A DNA stretch of 64,000 bases from Argentina anserina (Eukaryota > Streptophyta > Magnoliopsida > Rosales > Rosaceae), in the NCBI RefSeq assembly GCF_933775445.1, contig NC_065874.1, forward strand, positions 16,759,001 through 16,823,000, read 5' to 3'. Made by a program: the position numbers and the translations under genes. Below the pieces are notes generated by a model, which did not search any database, had not been told where the DNA came from, and saw only the letters and a list, made by a program, of their open reading frames with translations. Position 1 is the first letter of the stretch. Every line of letters begins with the position of its first letter. Shown here one piece after another: positions 11,423 to 22,379 of the stretch.

Positions 11423-11840
11423 AGTGTTGCTTTGCCTTGAAATCTGAGCTCAGAAATAAAAGTGTGGAACGAGTGAAAGTGAAGGAGAAGGAGAATGAAA
11501 GGGAAGAGACAAAAGGTTATGTTACGTGACCCAAAAGACGGAGCTATGATAGAAATTGGCTTCAGAGCCCTCGTTGATAAAGAAAAACGAGTTTGGGTAT
11601 TACATTGGTACAACTCAGAGTTGGGGTATTATATTGACCTTGCCACAAGAATTTGGGTATTGATGTTGAAATTTTTTTTGTGGTGACATGTCCTGCACGT
11701 GACCGAAGAAACGGAGCCGTAGAAAAATATAATAATTCATAATTGAGTTACTACATTTATAGCGAATTATAAGTTTTGGTACTACATTGAAATTGCCACA
11801 AAAGTTGAGGTACCGATAGTGAAATTTGTTCTTCTCTTAA

Positions 11841-12935
11841 TTGTGCAATTTTACATAATTTTAAAATATAATAAAGGTAAAAATTAAATATTATTATGGG
11901 ATGAAGAAAGTAAAATATATGATAGTAACCCAAAAAGAAACATCAGCCCAAAGCCCACATCTGCTTTTAGACCCGACCCAGCCACCTGATCCTCAACTAT
12001 ATATATAACCCCAAAGCGAGTCTTTTTTGGATCGAAATAACAAGGAAAAAATTATGAATAGTACATGAACTTTGATTTACTACTAACATATATACACCAC
12101 ATTAAAAAAAAATTAGGTACATCATATATTAGTCCCGACCCCAAATAAGTACAAGACATTACTCACCCCGTTAAAGGGTGTGCCATTATGAATTTAAAGA
12201 ATTATATAATCGGTTTTTTACAGAAAACCCTTGCCCTCAAACCTAATTGGTACCCTATATAACGATAAAGACTCTTATAACAATTCATTTCTCTCAGCCT
12301 TATCCTAACAACAACCACAACTTTGTAAAAAGTAGATCTCATATTTGTAAGATCTACTAGAACAGATAAGGCAGAGAAAATACGAAACTTACCATTGTTC
12401 CTTTACCCCTCTTAACCCGAAACTGTAGGAGCATATGGCAACCTACTGGAGATATTTTAGGTTGGATGGAGATCCTGCTGGATTTGGAGGTATCATATAA
12501 AATATTCCTTCCCATTTATATATCTCATTATTGTTGGTTGTTTTCATGCAAATCATGTCTTGACTGTGGTCCAACATATTTGTTTGTTTATCTTAGTCTT
12601 TTTAGGATTTGTAGTTACTGTTTATTTATGTATTTTCCTTTTGTCGTCATCTCAAATTTGATAAAAGAAAAACTCTATTGTCGGTGATATTAAATAGAAA
12701 ATTTGTTGAGAATTAAATATACATGTGATTAAGATTTTTATTTCGTGGCTGTGAACTGGTATTGAAGTTAATGAATTTGTTCACCAACCTAAATCGGTGA
12801 AAAGACCTGGCACAATTAATAGAAGTCTTAATGACAACCGAAAAATGAATTGAAGTTTTTATCATGTTTGATGTGATTTTTTTTTGACTTGCTCTTTGGT
12901 GTATTTATAGTAGCTAACATACAACCTCTTTTGTT
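11841..12935. other. unassigned; probably 5' region of the decayed MULE
   Basis: No coding similarity could be read. The stretch precedes the first recognisable transposase codons. It contains a TATA-like CCCTATATAACG near 12252 and a pyrimidine-rich leader-like stretch with ATG at 12434, compatible with the promoter and first exon of the Mutator-like gene. Terminal inverted repeats of the MULE could not be located. Confidence 0.35.
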
Positions 12936-12941
12936 TGACAT

Positions 12942-15551
12942 ATCCAAATCTGTTTACCGTGAGGATTCATCACGGAGGGAGATTTTACAGTGATGGGGAG
13001 TTAATAGACAGTACAGAGGTGGTCAAGGAGTTGTGTATGTGGATGAGATCGATCTTTTGATAGACTTTATGTTACATGGTTTAACCAATGGGCTCATGAT
13101 TTGGGATACACTCATGCACTTGTCACGTATTGGTATCTAATTCCTGGGAGTGAAGAGGGAAGTGGGTACCTACCAGTAGTTACAGATCTTGATGTTATGG
13201 ATATGGTGGTTTGCTCCCCGTACAACAAGGACACTTGATGTGTACATTGTTTGTGTAAGTGGAAGGAAAGAGTTTCAAGAGTGGGAGTTGTATGTATATG
13301 ATGATGAAGTGGACCACCAACTTTACTCTGGGCATATCATTGATGACTTGCCATTATCACCACTAGAGAACAACCAAAAGAAGCAGATGGGGTACACCAT
13401 CCTATCGAGAGGGCTGTTGTGCCAAGTGGACCAGTTCTTGCAAGCTTTGGGCCTAGAGTTACTCACAGCAATGGAACAAGGGTGGATGCAAGTAATGGGC
13501 CCAGAAGCATGTCAAATAATCATATGAGAAGGCAGGCAAGATTTTGGAGACCAACAGTTGGGATTTCAATTAGAGAGCCTATTGCTACTCAGGGTTCTCA
13601 AGTTCATTCACGACAAACCTTCAACTCTGTAAAAGATAAAGGCAAGTAAAAGGTGGATGAGGCACCAAAGAAGAAGGCTGGAAAACCTAAGAAGAGTATT
13701 CCAAGGAGGTATCAAACAAAAGGGAATGGAGAGAGCTCACATCCTGTCACCAATGATTGTTGGAGCTCTGAGACTTCAAATTCTAATGATCCTGATTTCG
13801 ATGGCTTTGTTGATAGTAACTATGAGTTATTTGATCAAGATGATGAAATTGAGTTTGAAAGACATGTGGATGTTGATCCTAGTTTGGTAGTTGAGTTTGA
13901 TCAAATGGTTATGGAGGCAACATAAGAGATGGAGCATCTGATGGATCAGATGGTTTTGCAAGTTATCATGGTTCTGATAGCAATGGTGAAGATCTGGGGT
14001 CATTTAGAGTTGGAGGCAAAAAGAGATTTTATGAATTGGAAGATTTTAACTCGAAGACTGACATGAGTAATCCGAAATTGGTGTTTCCAAACTCTGTGGG
14101 TTTTTTAAAACGTTGTTCGAAAACATGATGTATTGACAAGAAAAGAGCTGAGGTTTGAAAGAAACACAAAGCACGAGGTTCTCGTTAGATGCAGGACGTC
14201 AACAAAATGTCCCTTTTGGCTTTACACAAGTTCACTTGATGAAGAGACTGCTTCATTAATGATCAAGGTTTACAAACCAGAGCATAATGTTCATCGATCA
14301 AGGGAAGGGTTTATCACTACCATGCTCCATTTATTGCTGAAAAGTACATGGATCAATTTATGGCAGATGGAAATTGGTCAAGGGAAGGAATTCAAAATGC
14401 TGTTAATAGAAGGATGGATATTGGATACCAAATGGCTTACAAGGCTAGGAAAATGGCAAAGCTAAAAGCTCAAGGGACTTATAAAGATCAATACAACTTG
14501 TTAGAGAGTTATGCAAGGGAGCTGAAGAAGATGAATCCATGAACTTATATTTGGACTTAGACTAAGTTAGATGGCGATGTTGTTGTGTTTAAACATTTTA
14601 CATTTGCTTCGATGCTTTAAAGAAGGGTTGGAAGGCAGGATGCCGACCCATAATAGGTCTGGATGGATGTCATCTGAAGGGGGTACACAAGGGGCAGTTG
14701 TTGTCTGCTATTGGTATTGATGGAAATAATGGTATGTACACTATTTTTTGGGCAATTGTTGAAACAAAAAATAGGGATTCCTGGACTTGGTTTCTTACAA
14801 ATCTGAGAGAGGACTTAGACATTTGGGCATCTGTGCATTATGCCTTCATTTCTGACAAGCAAAAAGGTTTAGACCAGGCAATCAAGGACATGTTCCCTTA
14901 CGCTGAGCATAGGCATTGTGTAAGGCACTTGCACAATAATTTCAAGGGTGATGGCCACACCGGATTGGCATTGAAGTAGCTTTTATGGGCAGTGGCAAGG
15001 GCTAATACTATAGCTCCGTACAACAAGGCAATGGAGAATTTGCAAAGGCTTCTTACAATGCATAGAAGTGGTGTGTTGACAGGCCAACTTCCCATTGGTC
15101 TAGGTCACACTTTAATGACAAGTTCAAGTGTGACATTCTCCTTAATAACCACTGAGTCATGGGACAAGAGTGCGTTAAACGCAAGAAAAAAAACCCATTT
15201 TGCCATGTTTTGAGGACCTTAGGATTGCAACAATGGTGAGGATAAACCAAAGGAAGAACTCTACTGCCAATTGGAAATGCAAAGTAGGGCCTAGAATTGA
15301 GAAGTTGTTGAAGAAAAATGCTAGTTGGAGCCATGATTACAGAGCACTTGAGTCAGATTCCATGACTTTTGAGTTACAAAGAAGGGGTGCAGCTTGTGAA
15401 AGTGGAGTTGCAAGTCAACAGTCTGTGCGTCTAGACGCTATGTCATGCATGCTGAAGAGGGGATTTATGTGGACTACCTTGTGGGATAAGTTATCTTTTA
15501 GGAAAATCAATGCAAACATGTATGATGGCCATCAATAATATCCAGTCAGTG
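12942..15551 (+). pseudogene. Mutator-like (MULE) transposase, decayed, part 1
   Basis: Several frames together spell a MuDR-type transposase. The N-terminal block (about 12942-13250) reads NLFTVRIHHGGRF and later PVVTDLDVMDMV. The MuDR DNA-binding region (about 14133-14330) contains CRTSTKCPFWLYTSS. The MULE catalytic domain (about 14600-14980) has GLDGCHLKG with the first catalytic Asp, FISDKQKGLDQAI with the second, and the HRHCVRHLHNNFK motif. The C-terminal block (15200-15538) has ASWSHDYRALES and a SWIM-type zinc finger destroyed by frameshift (DLCGLPCG appears one frame over). At least one in-frame stop (after GLALK, near 14979) and several frameshifts make it inactive. Translation would continue at 17836 once the solo LTR at 15552-17753 is ignored. 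Confidence 0.85.
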
Positions 15552-17753
15552 GTGACCAATCCTAACGACTTGTAGCAGAACTATTAAGTCAAGGTCAATT
15601 TCCTTTGTTGCAATAACAAAAGAGTGAGAGTGTCCATTTAATGGAATGCCCTTAATAATACTGTAAGGTATGGATCCATGAATAAACAGGGAATTGCCCC
15701 TCTGAAGATTTACGGTTATCGACACCGAGGGGTTACCGGAATACCGGGCCCCATTCACTCTCAGGTCTACTCACTCATGAAGTATCTGTCTATCATCGGG
15801 TTTTAGCATTTCTAAAGTAATATTGCATTTCATTTAACATTTTAATCAATCAACTGAGGCATCGACAATGAATTTAAGGGCACGAAATACACAAAGGGGG
15901 TTAGCTCACTCTACCTGGATTGAAGTGAAGAATCCATGTTGTTCATCCAATTCCAAAGTATGCTGCTATTGTTGCTCCAGCTTTGTACGATCTCATTGCA
16001 TCAACTCTGAATCCATTTTATCAAAGAGTCAATACGAATTTCTGAGTATCGACTCGATTCAATATTCCTAGTTTGACCAGGAAAGTCAAAGGTTGACTTT
16101 ATATTCACTAAGTATTCCTGGGTTGACCAGGAATTGACCATGTTGACCAATTATCAACTAAATCTCAGAAAACCCAAAAATAGTCTAACTTCAAATGTCG
16201 AGCGATAAAAAACATACTTTAATAATATTAAAGCTACTCAGAATTGTATCGACGACTTTATATTTACCAACACATTTCTAATTAAATGTAATTCTCGATT
16301 CCCGAACCGGGCGAGAATCGAAAATGACTTAAGTCGTAACTAAATGTTACATGAATCGTTGTCATTTTAGAATAAATCAGGTTTTCACTAAGTTACCATA
16401 GGTAAAAGTAAAACCGTAAAATCACTTGATAAATAGTAAAAAAGAAACTTAGGATAAAACTTTCAATAGTAAAAGTCAAACAGTCAAACAGTAACTTCTT
16501 GTAAAGGGCAAATTAGTAATTTCACCTCATGGTAAAACAGTAAAAAGGTAACTGTAAAAGGGTAAAAACCAGTGGATTTACCCCTTCCTCTTCCGATCGG
16601 TCTCCGATCAAAATCATGTCTCTAAACTACTCCTAATTCCAACCAAATCGACATACAAGAACACAAGAAGCATCTCAACAACAACAACAACAACAACAAC
16701 GCAAAACAATAAAGATCAAAGGTTGAAGAGGTCAATCTCTACCTCTGCGACTTAAACGTAGAAACCAGGCAAGTTACTTCTCTTCATCTTATTAATCTCT
16801 GCCTCCAATTCCCTTGTTAGCCCCTGAAGCTCGTAATTGCTTTAACAAAACTCCCAAACGTCTCCATAGCTTGTTGCACTGTCTGACCCCATGGTGAGGC
16901 TCGGCAGAGAGAAGAAGAAAAAAAAGAAGAAGATCAGGGCTAGAACACAAGAAATCAAAGGCTGGGTAATCTCATAATCAAATAGTGAGAAGGAAATTAC
17001 CAAAAGAAGGTTAGAGAGCTCGCCGGAGCCAATGAGTCTTGCCGGAGACAAGGATTGCGGCAGTGGCACGGCGATGACAAAAACCCAGAAAAATAAGAAT
17101 TTGAGTTTAGCTTCAAATCGATGAAAATCAAACGTAGAGATGGATTGGGAAATAAGATTAGAGGCTAGACTTACCAACTGGAATCAAGGAGGTTCATCGG
17201 AGATCAAGGTTTCGTCAACTATCCACCGGCTGTATTTCTCTGCCTTGATTTCGATCTGTTGAGAAACGAAGACGTTTATGTGATCGACGAGCATGGTTTT
17301 GTAGAGATTGATGAGGAGAATCTGATGGTGAAGATGCATGTGTGATTCATGGTCGGACATCCACAATAAAAGGCCAAGAAAGAGGTGATAGTGTGTTCGG
17401 TGGAGGAGGAGAACATGGAGGTTCTCTTTGTATCGAGCTCGAGAGAGAACAAAAGGTGAAAGAGTGGGGTGTTTTGCTCGGTCTTGGGCCCCTGTTTAAG
17501 GCTTTAGAGAGAATGAGAGTAAGGCCCTAAACTTAGAAACCCAAACCGAAAATATTTTTAAAACAAGTAAAACCTTTAGAAATTCGTAAAATTAAAATTG
17601 AGCATCGGAAAATATTTCGAAGACATTTCTGAGCTCATGGCGACGTGTAGTTTAATGTCGATATATTAAACTACGTTTTAGATATTTAAGATAAACATCG
17701 ATTGATTAGTCATAATGTGTCGGTAATCGAGATTAGAAATCTCGGGTATTACA
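15552..17753. mobile_element. solo LTR (probably Ty3/gypsy type) inserted in the MULE
   Basis: A 5-bp direct repeat CAGTG flanks the segment (15547-15551 and 17754-17758), the target-duplication size of LTR retrotransposons. The right end is TATTACA. The left end reads GTGACC, consistent with a TGTGACC terminus that lost its first T. Without the segment the MULE sequence runs on smoothly from CCAGTCAGTG into AATTAATTG. There is no gag or pol inside and no second LTR, so this is best read as a 2.2-kb solo LTR left by recombination. It resembles in layout, though not in detail, the solo LTR at 33689-37119. A (CAA)n microsatellite is at about 16678-16700. Confidence 0.6.
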
Positions 17754-17835
17754 CAGTGAATTAATTGATATTAGAGTTATGTTATTTAACTTGTTTTCAA
17801 TTAATTTTTGTATCAACCACATTTTTATGATAGGT

Positions 17836-18699
17836 GAAGAACCCCCAGTAGCTCGAAGTGCTAGGCTTCCTAAGAGCTATTATACTCAGATCACATGTGG
17901 TTTATGTCACAACAAAGGGCATAACAAGAGAACTTGTCTTAGAAGAAACCAAGTATAGTAGCTAAGTCTAAAAAAATGTATTTTAAGGAAGTTTTTTGAG
18001 ACTATTGGTGTACTAATTTTTTGTATGTAATAAAATTGTTTGTATAATGGAATGCAGGTCGTGAATGAAGAGGGTGACCATGCCCAAGCTCAACCTCAAG
18101 CTATTGTGCCTCAAGCTGTTGTGAATCAAGAGGTTGCACCTCCAACTGATGCTTTTGCACTAGACCCTCAAGCTGTGCATGAAACAATTGAGAACATTGC
18201 CAACTCTCAAGCATCATCTATTCACCCTAACATGGTTCATGAAATACCAACTAAAATGTGAATTTGAGGTTTAATGTTGCTGAAGGGATTGAAACTCTTC
18301 TTGAAAAAAATACCAATCTAGTGCATAATGCTTTAGAGGTAACTTTTACTAGTTCAACTGCATATGTGATTAATAATTAAGATGAGTTGTTTGCATCATG
18401 AATTTTATACATGCCACCACTAACACACGATCTATTCAATTAATTGCTAGTGATTCACTTCTACAATTATGTGATTAATAATTAAGATGAGTTGTTTGCA
18501 TCATGCATTTTATACATGCCACCACTAACACACTATCTATTTAATTGATTGCTATGTTGAACCAATACATGAGACAACATCTGGAAGTGAAAAAGGTTCA
18601 AGGAAGAGATCAAAGAAGCCTACTGGAAATGACCTTAGGAAATTACCCAGACTTGCCGTAACATCTGGAACTTCATCTGCATCTGTTCAGGGTCCCAAA
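17836..18699 (+). pseudogene. Mutator-like transposase, decayed, part 2 (zinc knuckle and tail)
   Basis: After an acceptor-like TTATGATAG the sequence reads EEPPVARSARLPKSYY, then CGLCHNKGHNKRTC, a CX2CX4HX4C zinc knuckle typical of the C-terminus of plant MULE transposases, followed by a stop at about 17957. Further downstream (18058-18258) is a Gln/Ala-rich frame (QAQPQAIVPQAVV), and at 18560-18699 a basic Ser/Lys-rich tail (SGSEKGSRKRSKK), both usual for these proteins. A ~112-bp tandem duplication (about 18366-18460 and 18478-18552) interrupts the region. The element is cut at 18699/18700 by the LTR of the Copia insertion. Confidence 0.75.
18366..18552. repeat. ~112-bp tandem duplication in MULE tail
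   Basis: The words GATGAGTTGTTTGCATCATG and ATACATGCCACCACTAACAC occur twice in the same order, starting near 18381 and 18489. Copies differ by a few bases. It lies in what would be an intron of the transposase gene. Confidence 0.8.
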
Positions 18700-18971
18700 T
18701 GTTAGAAAGAGAACAATGCTAATGAACTCAAATGAAACAATCTTGATTTGAATGACTTAATTAATCTTATTCAACAATCTTGGCTTTATATAGCCTTACA
18801 ACTAAAACCGAACTCCTACTTATCTGCTTTTGAATAGCAGCATAACTAACCAACTTGAATGAATCTACTCTATTAAATAGACTCCTAAAGTCTAGTGATT
18901 ATTGACTAATGACCAAGTAAACAAGGACTCAGTAAATCATAAGCCCTAAAAACAAGAAACCAACTCCTTCA
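18700..18971 (-). repeat. 3' LTR of the Copia element (272 bp)
   Basis: In transcription sense the LTR starts TGAAGGAGTTGG and ends TTCTAACA, giving the canonical TG...CA ends. It follows directly on the polypurine tract and contains a TATA-type GCTATATAAAGCC (about 18792-18804 in complement) for its promoter. No partner LTR was found upstream of the element. Confidence 0.8.
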
Positions 18972-18985
18972 TTCCCTCCCTTAAA

Positions 18986-20206
18986 CTAACCTGAGTTAAC
19001 AGTTAGTTTACTTGATGCTGCACAAATACCGAGTTCAGCTCGAAGCTTCTGAAAACGAACCATCTTTAAAGGCTTTGTAAAAATATCAGAAACTTGTTCT
19101 TCCGTTCCACAATGTTCCAGCGCGATCACTCCATCTTTAACCAAGTCTCTCACAAAATGGAAACGCACTTCAATGTGCTTGCATCTTCCATGAAACACAG
19201 GATTTCTTGACAACTTGAATGCTGAAGCATTGTCACACAAGAGTGTTGTGCCTCCATCCAGCTTGTATCCCAGCTCCTCTAGAACTCTTCTCATCCAAAT
19301 AGCCTGACATGCACATGATGCAGCTGCAATGTATTCAGCCTCTGTTGTTGATAAAGTAACAATGGCTTGTTTTTTAGATGACCAAGCTACTGCTCCATGC
19401 TTAGCAGAAACAAATAACCAGAAGTGTTCTTTCTTCTATCAACATCGCCAGCATAATCACTGTCAGTATAAACTCCTAATCATGTAGCTCCAACACTTGC
19501 ATCTTCCCCAAGAACCTTTTGTCCTCCAGTTTCACCTTGAATGTACCATATACCGTAATCCAGTGTTCCTTTCAAATACCTCAAAACTCTCTCGGCTGCC
19601 TTGAGGTGCATTTGTGTAGGTCTGGACATATAACGACTTAACAAGCTAACCACAAACTGCAAATCTGGTCTATTAGAAGTAAGATACATCAAGCTTCCGA
19701 CCAATTGCTTGTAGAGTGTCTCATCCATCCTCTTGCCTTCATCACTGCTCAATTTACTGCCCGGAACCATCAGATTATGAACTGGATTACAATCTTCCAT
19801 CCCAAAGCGTCGTAAAACTTCCACTGCATACTTGTACTGACAAATATGAATTCCATCTTGCTTATGCATTACTTCTATACCAAGAAAGAATCTCATCTTT
19901 CCTAGATCAGTCATATCAAACTCCTTTTGCATTGAGCTCTTAAACTCTTCCATCATTAAAGAATCATTACCAATATATATAAGATCATCAACATAAAAAC
20001 TGATAATGAGAACTTTACCTCCATTGCCTCTCTTGACAAACAAAGTTTGCTCATTTTGACTTCTCTGAAAACCTTCCTCGACAAAGTAAGACTCAATATG
20101 AAGCTCTAGGTGCTTGTTTTAGCCCATATAATGCCTTGTGAAGCTTGTACACCTTGTGTTCACTTCCTTTGATCACATAACCCTTAGGTTGTTCAACATA
20201 GACATC
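18986..20206 (-). pseudogene. Copia reverse transcriptase and RNase H
   Basis: The RT segment begins after the deletion junction at 20206/20207 with EQPKGYVIKG and HKALYGLKQAPR, the standard Copia RT start. It contains the catalytic FYVDDLIYIGN block and the RPDLQFVVSLLSRYM region. RNase H follows, with YTDSDYAGDVDRR, DNASAFKLSRNPVFHGR and the terminal HFVRDLVKDGV and DIFTKPL motifs. Frameshifts near 20043 and 19480 and several stops in 19300-19470 break the frame into pieces. The upstream half of a normal RT lead-in is missing, so no active polymerase can be made. Confidence 0.9.
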
Positions 20207-21109
20207 ATTAAGTTTACCTCTCTTAGCTTCTGGTATGTGAACATGACCTATGCAGCCCCAAACTCGAAAGTGTTCCACAGAAGGCTTGACTCCATTCCAT
20301 GCCTCTCCTGGTGTTACATCCTTGACAGCTAAGGTAGGGCATCTGTCCAGAACATAAAACGTCCAATTCACAGCCTCGGGCCAGAAACTTTTAGGAACCT
20401 TCTTTGCTGACAACATGGATCTCACCATATTCATGACTATCCGATTCTTGCGCTCAGCGACACCGTTTTTTTGTGGTGTGTAAGCAGTTGTAAGTTGTCT
20501 CTGGATTCCATGCTCTTTGCAAAAATCTTTGAAAGCATTAGAGTTGAATTCTCCTCCTCTATCTATTCTCAAGCATTTAATCAGCTTCCCTGTTTCTTTC
20601 TCAACAAGACTCTTGAACAACTTGAAACAACTTAGGGCTTCTGACTTCTCAATAAGTAGATACACCCATACTTTAAGACTAAAATCATCTATAAAGCACA
20701 AAGTATACCTTCTACCGCTGTTAGAGGCAGGCTTGATCAGACCACATATGTCTGAGTGAATAAGCTCCAAATCTTCTCTTGCTCTCCACGAACTCTGCTT
20801 AGGAATTGCATTCCTGTGTTGCTTGCCAACCAAGCAATCTGTGTAGGTGATGTTTGATGCTTCAAACTGAGGTAAGCCACGTACCATCTTCTTATCTTAG
20901 AGTGTCTTCAAACCTTTATAGCTCAAATGACCATATCGTTCATGCCAAAGCTGTGACAAATTCATGGAACTCATATGCAAACACTTGTGACAAATCCACA
21001 AGTGCGTACTCGAGGAAGATTGAACTTGTGCTATCAAGACAAACATCCTGTTAGCACTTATCACACTTTGAACTAGTAATCCTCTTGCTGGATGAAAGAT
21101 TTTACACAC
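20207..21109 (-). pseudogene. Copia GAG-pre-integrase and integrase
   Basis: The block starts (high-coordinate end) with HLWHERYGHLS-type GAG-pre-integrase sequence and is interrupted by a stop at about 20896. Integrase then shows the catalytic triad: LIHSDICG, RIDRGGEFNS and NGVAERKNR, plus the YTPQKNGVAER signature. Its C-terminal part ends at VWGCIGHVHIPEAKRGKLN, after which the frame jumps directly into RT, showing an internal deletion of the integrase C-terminus and linker. The gag and protease region upstream is absent. Confidence 0.9.
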
Positions 21110-21110
21110 T

Positions 21111-21617
21111 CCACCTCAAATTAGAATGGCCAAACCCTTCTCTTGAAGTGTTACTGCTCAATATATAGCAGCAACCAAACTAGTATAAAATTTTAGGAGC
21201 TAGTTCAAACAATAAACACAAAGGCATCCTTTGAAATGAATTCGAGTTTAAGAACTTAAAACCATATTAACATCACCAAGGAATATGATGAACACTTGAA
21301 AATATCCACTAAACTTGAGAATACCCATAACAATGGGATAGGAGATAATAAGCGAAATATGTAACCAAGTGAGCCAAAGACTAGTGCATTTTAGTGCCTA
21401 ACATAGCAACAAAAAGAGGCACGCTAGACTAGGCTGAATCTCTCATTTTGCAATTCAAAAGCTAAAAAAACCACAATCGCAACCACAACCTCTCGCACAC
21501 CACAAAATTAGCAAGGTGAGGTCCAAAACCTCCAAACCAGAACAGCACCTCGATCCCACACATCACAGAAAAAGTATGATGTGCACAAAATGAAAGACTG
21601 ATTTTGGTTTTTGATCA
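21111..21617. other. unassigned sequence
   Basis: No LTR, coding similarity or repeat was recognised between the broken end of the Copia element and the small MITE that follows. Confidence 0.3.
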
Positions 21618-21629
21618 TATACACCCACT

Positions 21630-22132
21630 ATTCTAAATATCCCGATATATCATAGATATATACTCGACATTAAGAAAACGATACGATAAGTTGCTTATCG
21701 GTTTATTATATCGGTCAACCCGAAAAATCAAGTCAAATTACGATATATCGGTGTTTTTTAAAAAACCCACATCGTTTTGAAAAAATAATTTAAAGAAAAT
21801 GAAAATTTGTCAATAGAATTCGATAACGAGAGAGTTTATGATGAATGATTACCTTTATTTTTATTAATTAATAATATTTATGTATTTTAATTGTCAAAAC
21901 AATTAAATATTTTTTGTTTATGAAGTTTATATGGTACATTTTAAAATATAAGTTTTTATTTCTCAAATTTATTTGGTATATTTTGAAGTATATATTTATA
22001 AATATATTAAATTTAATTAAAAATTAGTAAAAATAATAAATATGATATAATCTTATATATCTCGATATATCACCATTATATCATTATTTTACAAAACTGA
22101 TACAATGCTGATAACCGGTATTTAGACCATTG
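21630..22132. mobile_element. small MITE, probably Mutator-like
   Basis: A 12-bp direct repeat TATACACCCACT occurs at 21618-21629 and 22133-22144. The enclosed 503 bp is AT-rich, non-coding and starts and ends with related inverted words (TCTAAATATCCCG at the left; TCTAAATACCGG read inward from the right). CGATATATC words occur near both ends. A target duplication of 9-11 bp plus a few chance bases and weak terminal repeats fit Mutator-type MITEs. Confidence 0.65.
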
Positions 22133-22144
22133 TATACACCCACT

Positions 22145-22371
22145 TGGCCGGCCGGACCTAGCACTAGCACCAACACAAAGGTAATTGAAGCTAAATTATG
22201 AAAGAAACTGCCCATCATTTCAACACCAGTATATACTAGTTGCAGGGTATATAACAAACCTTGAATCAGCGAGAATTCAGGGACGAGCGTTTGCTTATGG
22301 AAACCTCCCTCCAAATCCTGGGGTCCATCATATATCATGAAGGACACGTGGACAAGGGATGTCACCACGCG
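22145..22371 (-). other. short unassigned segment with an open minus-strand frame
   Basis: On the minus strand a frame reads IYDGPQDLEGGFHKQTLV and continues to a donor-like IQ|GTTTG. This looks exon-like, but I do not recognise the family. It is isolated between two transposons and is probably a relic. Confidence 0.25.
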
Positions 22372-22379
22372 CCTATTAG

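Larger units (their letters stand above)
8262..11840. mobile_element. Pack-type TIR element (Mutator-like?) carrying a glutaredoxin gene fragment
   Basis: The two outer arms are inverted copies. The left arm (about 8262-8580) has TTTCACCATCGGTACC at its outer end and an inner block with GAGTTGTACCAATG, then ACTCGTTTTTC and CAACGAGG. The right arm (about 11520-11840) carries the same words in reverse complement, ending GGTACCGATAGTGAAATTTG. Arms of ~300 bp with host-gene sequence between them are the architecture of a Pack-MULE or other Pack-TIR element. The captured segments at 8655-8893 and 11294-11422 were contiguous before the CACTA element at 8897-11280 inserted. A clear 9-bp target duplication was not found, so the outer boundaries are approximate and the superfamily is inferred. 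Confidence 0.65.
18700..21110 (-). mobile_element. truncated Ty1/Copia retrotransposon
   Basis: Read on the minus strand, the order is GAG-pre-integrase motif, integrase, reverse transcriptase, RNase H, polypurine tract (AAGGGAGGGAA at about 18973-18983 in complement) and one LTR at 18700-18971. Integrase-before-RT order is diagnostic of Copia. The 5' LTR, primer-binding site, gag and protease are missing at the high-coordinate end, and a deletion joins integrase directly to RT. The element is therefore a dead 3' part of a copy. The 3' LTR abuts the MULE tail at 18699/18700, so it inserted into that transposon. Without a 5' LTR no target duplication can be read. Confidence 0.9.

Noticed and set aside
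22084..22368. 94-residue minus-strand frame
   Set aside because: It runs across the right end of a MITE and its target duplication, so it cannot be one ancestral gene as it stands.
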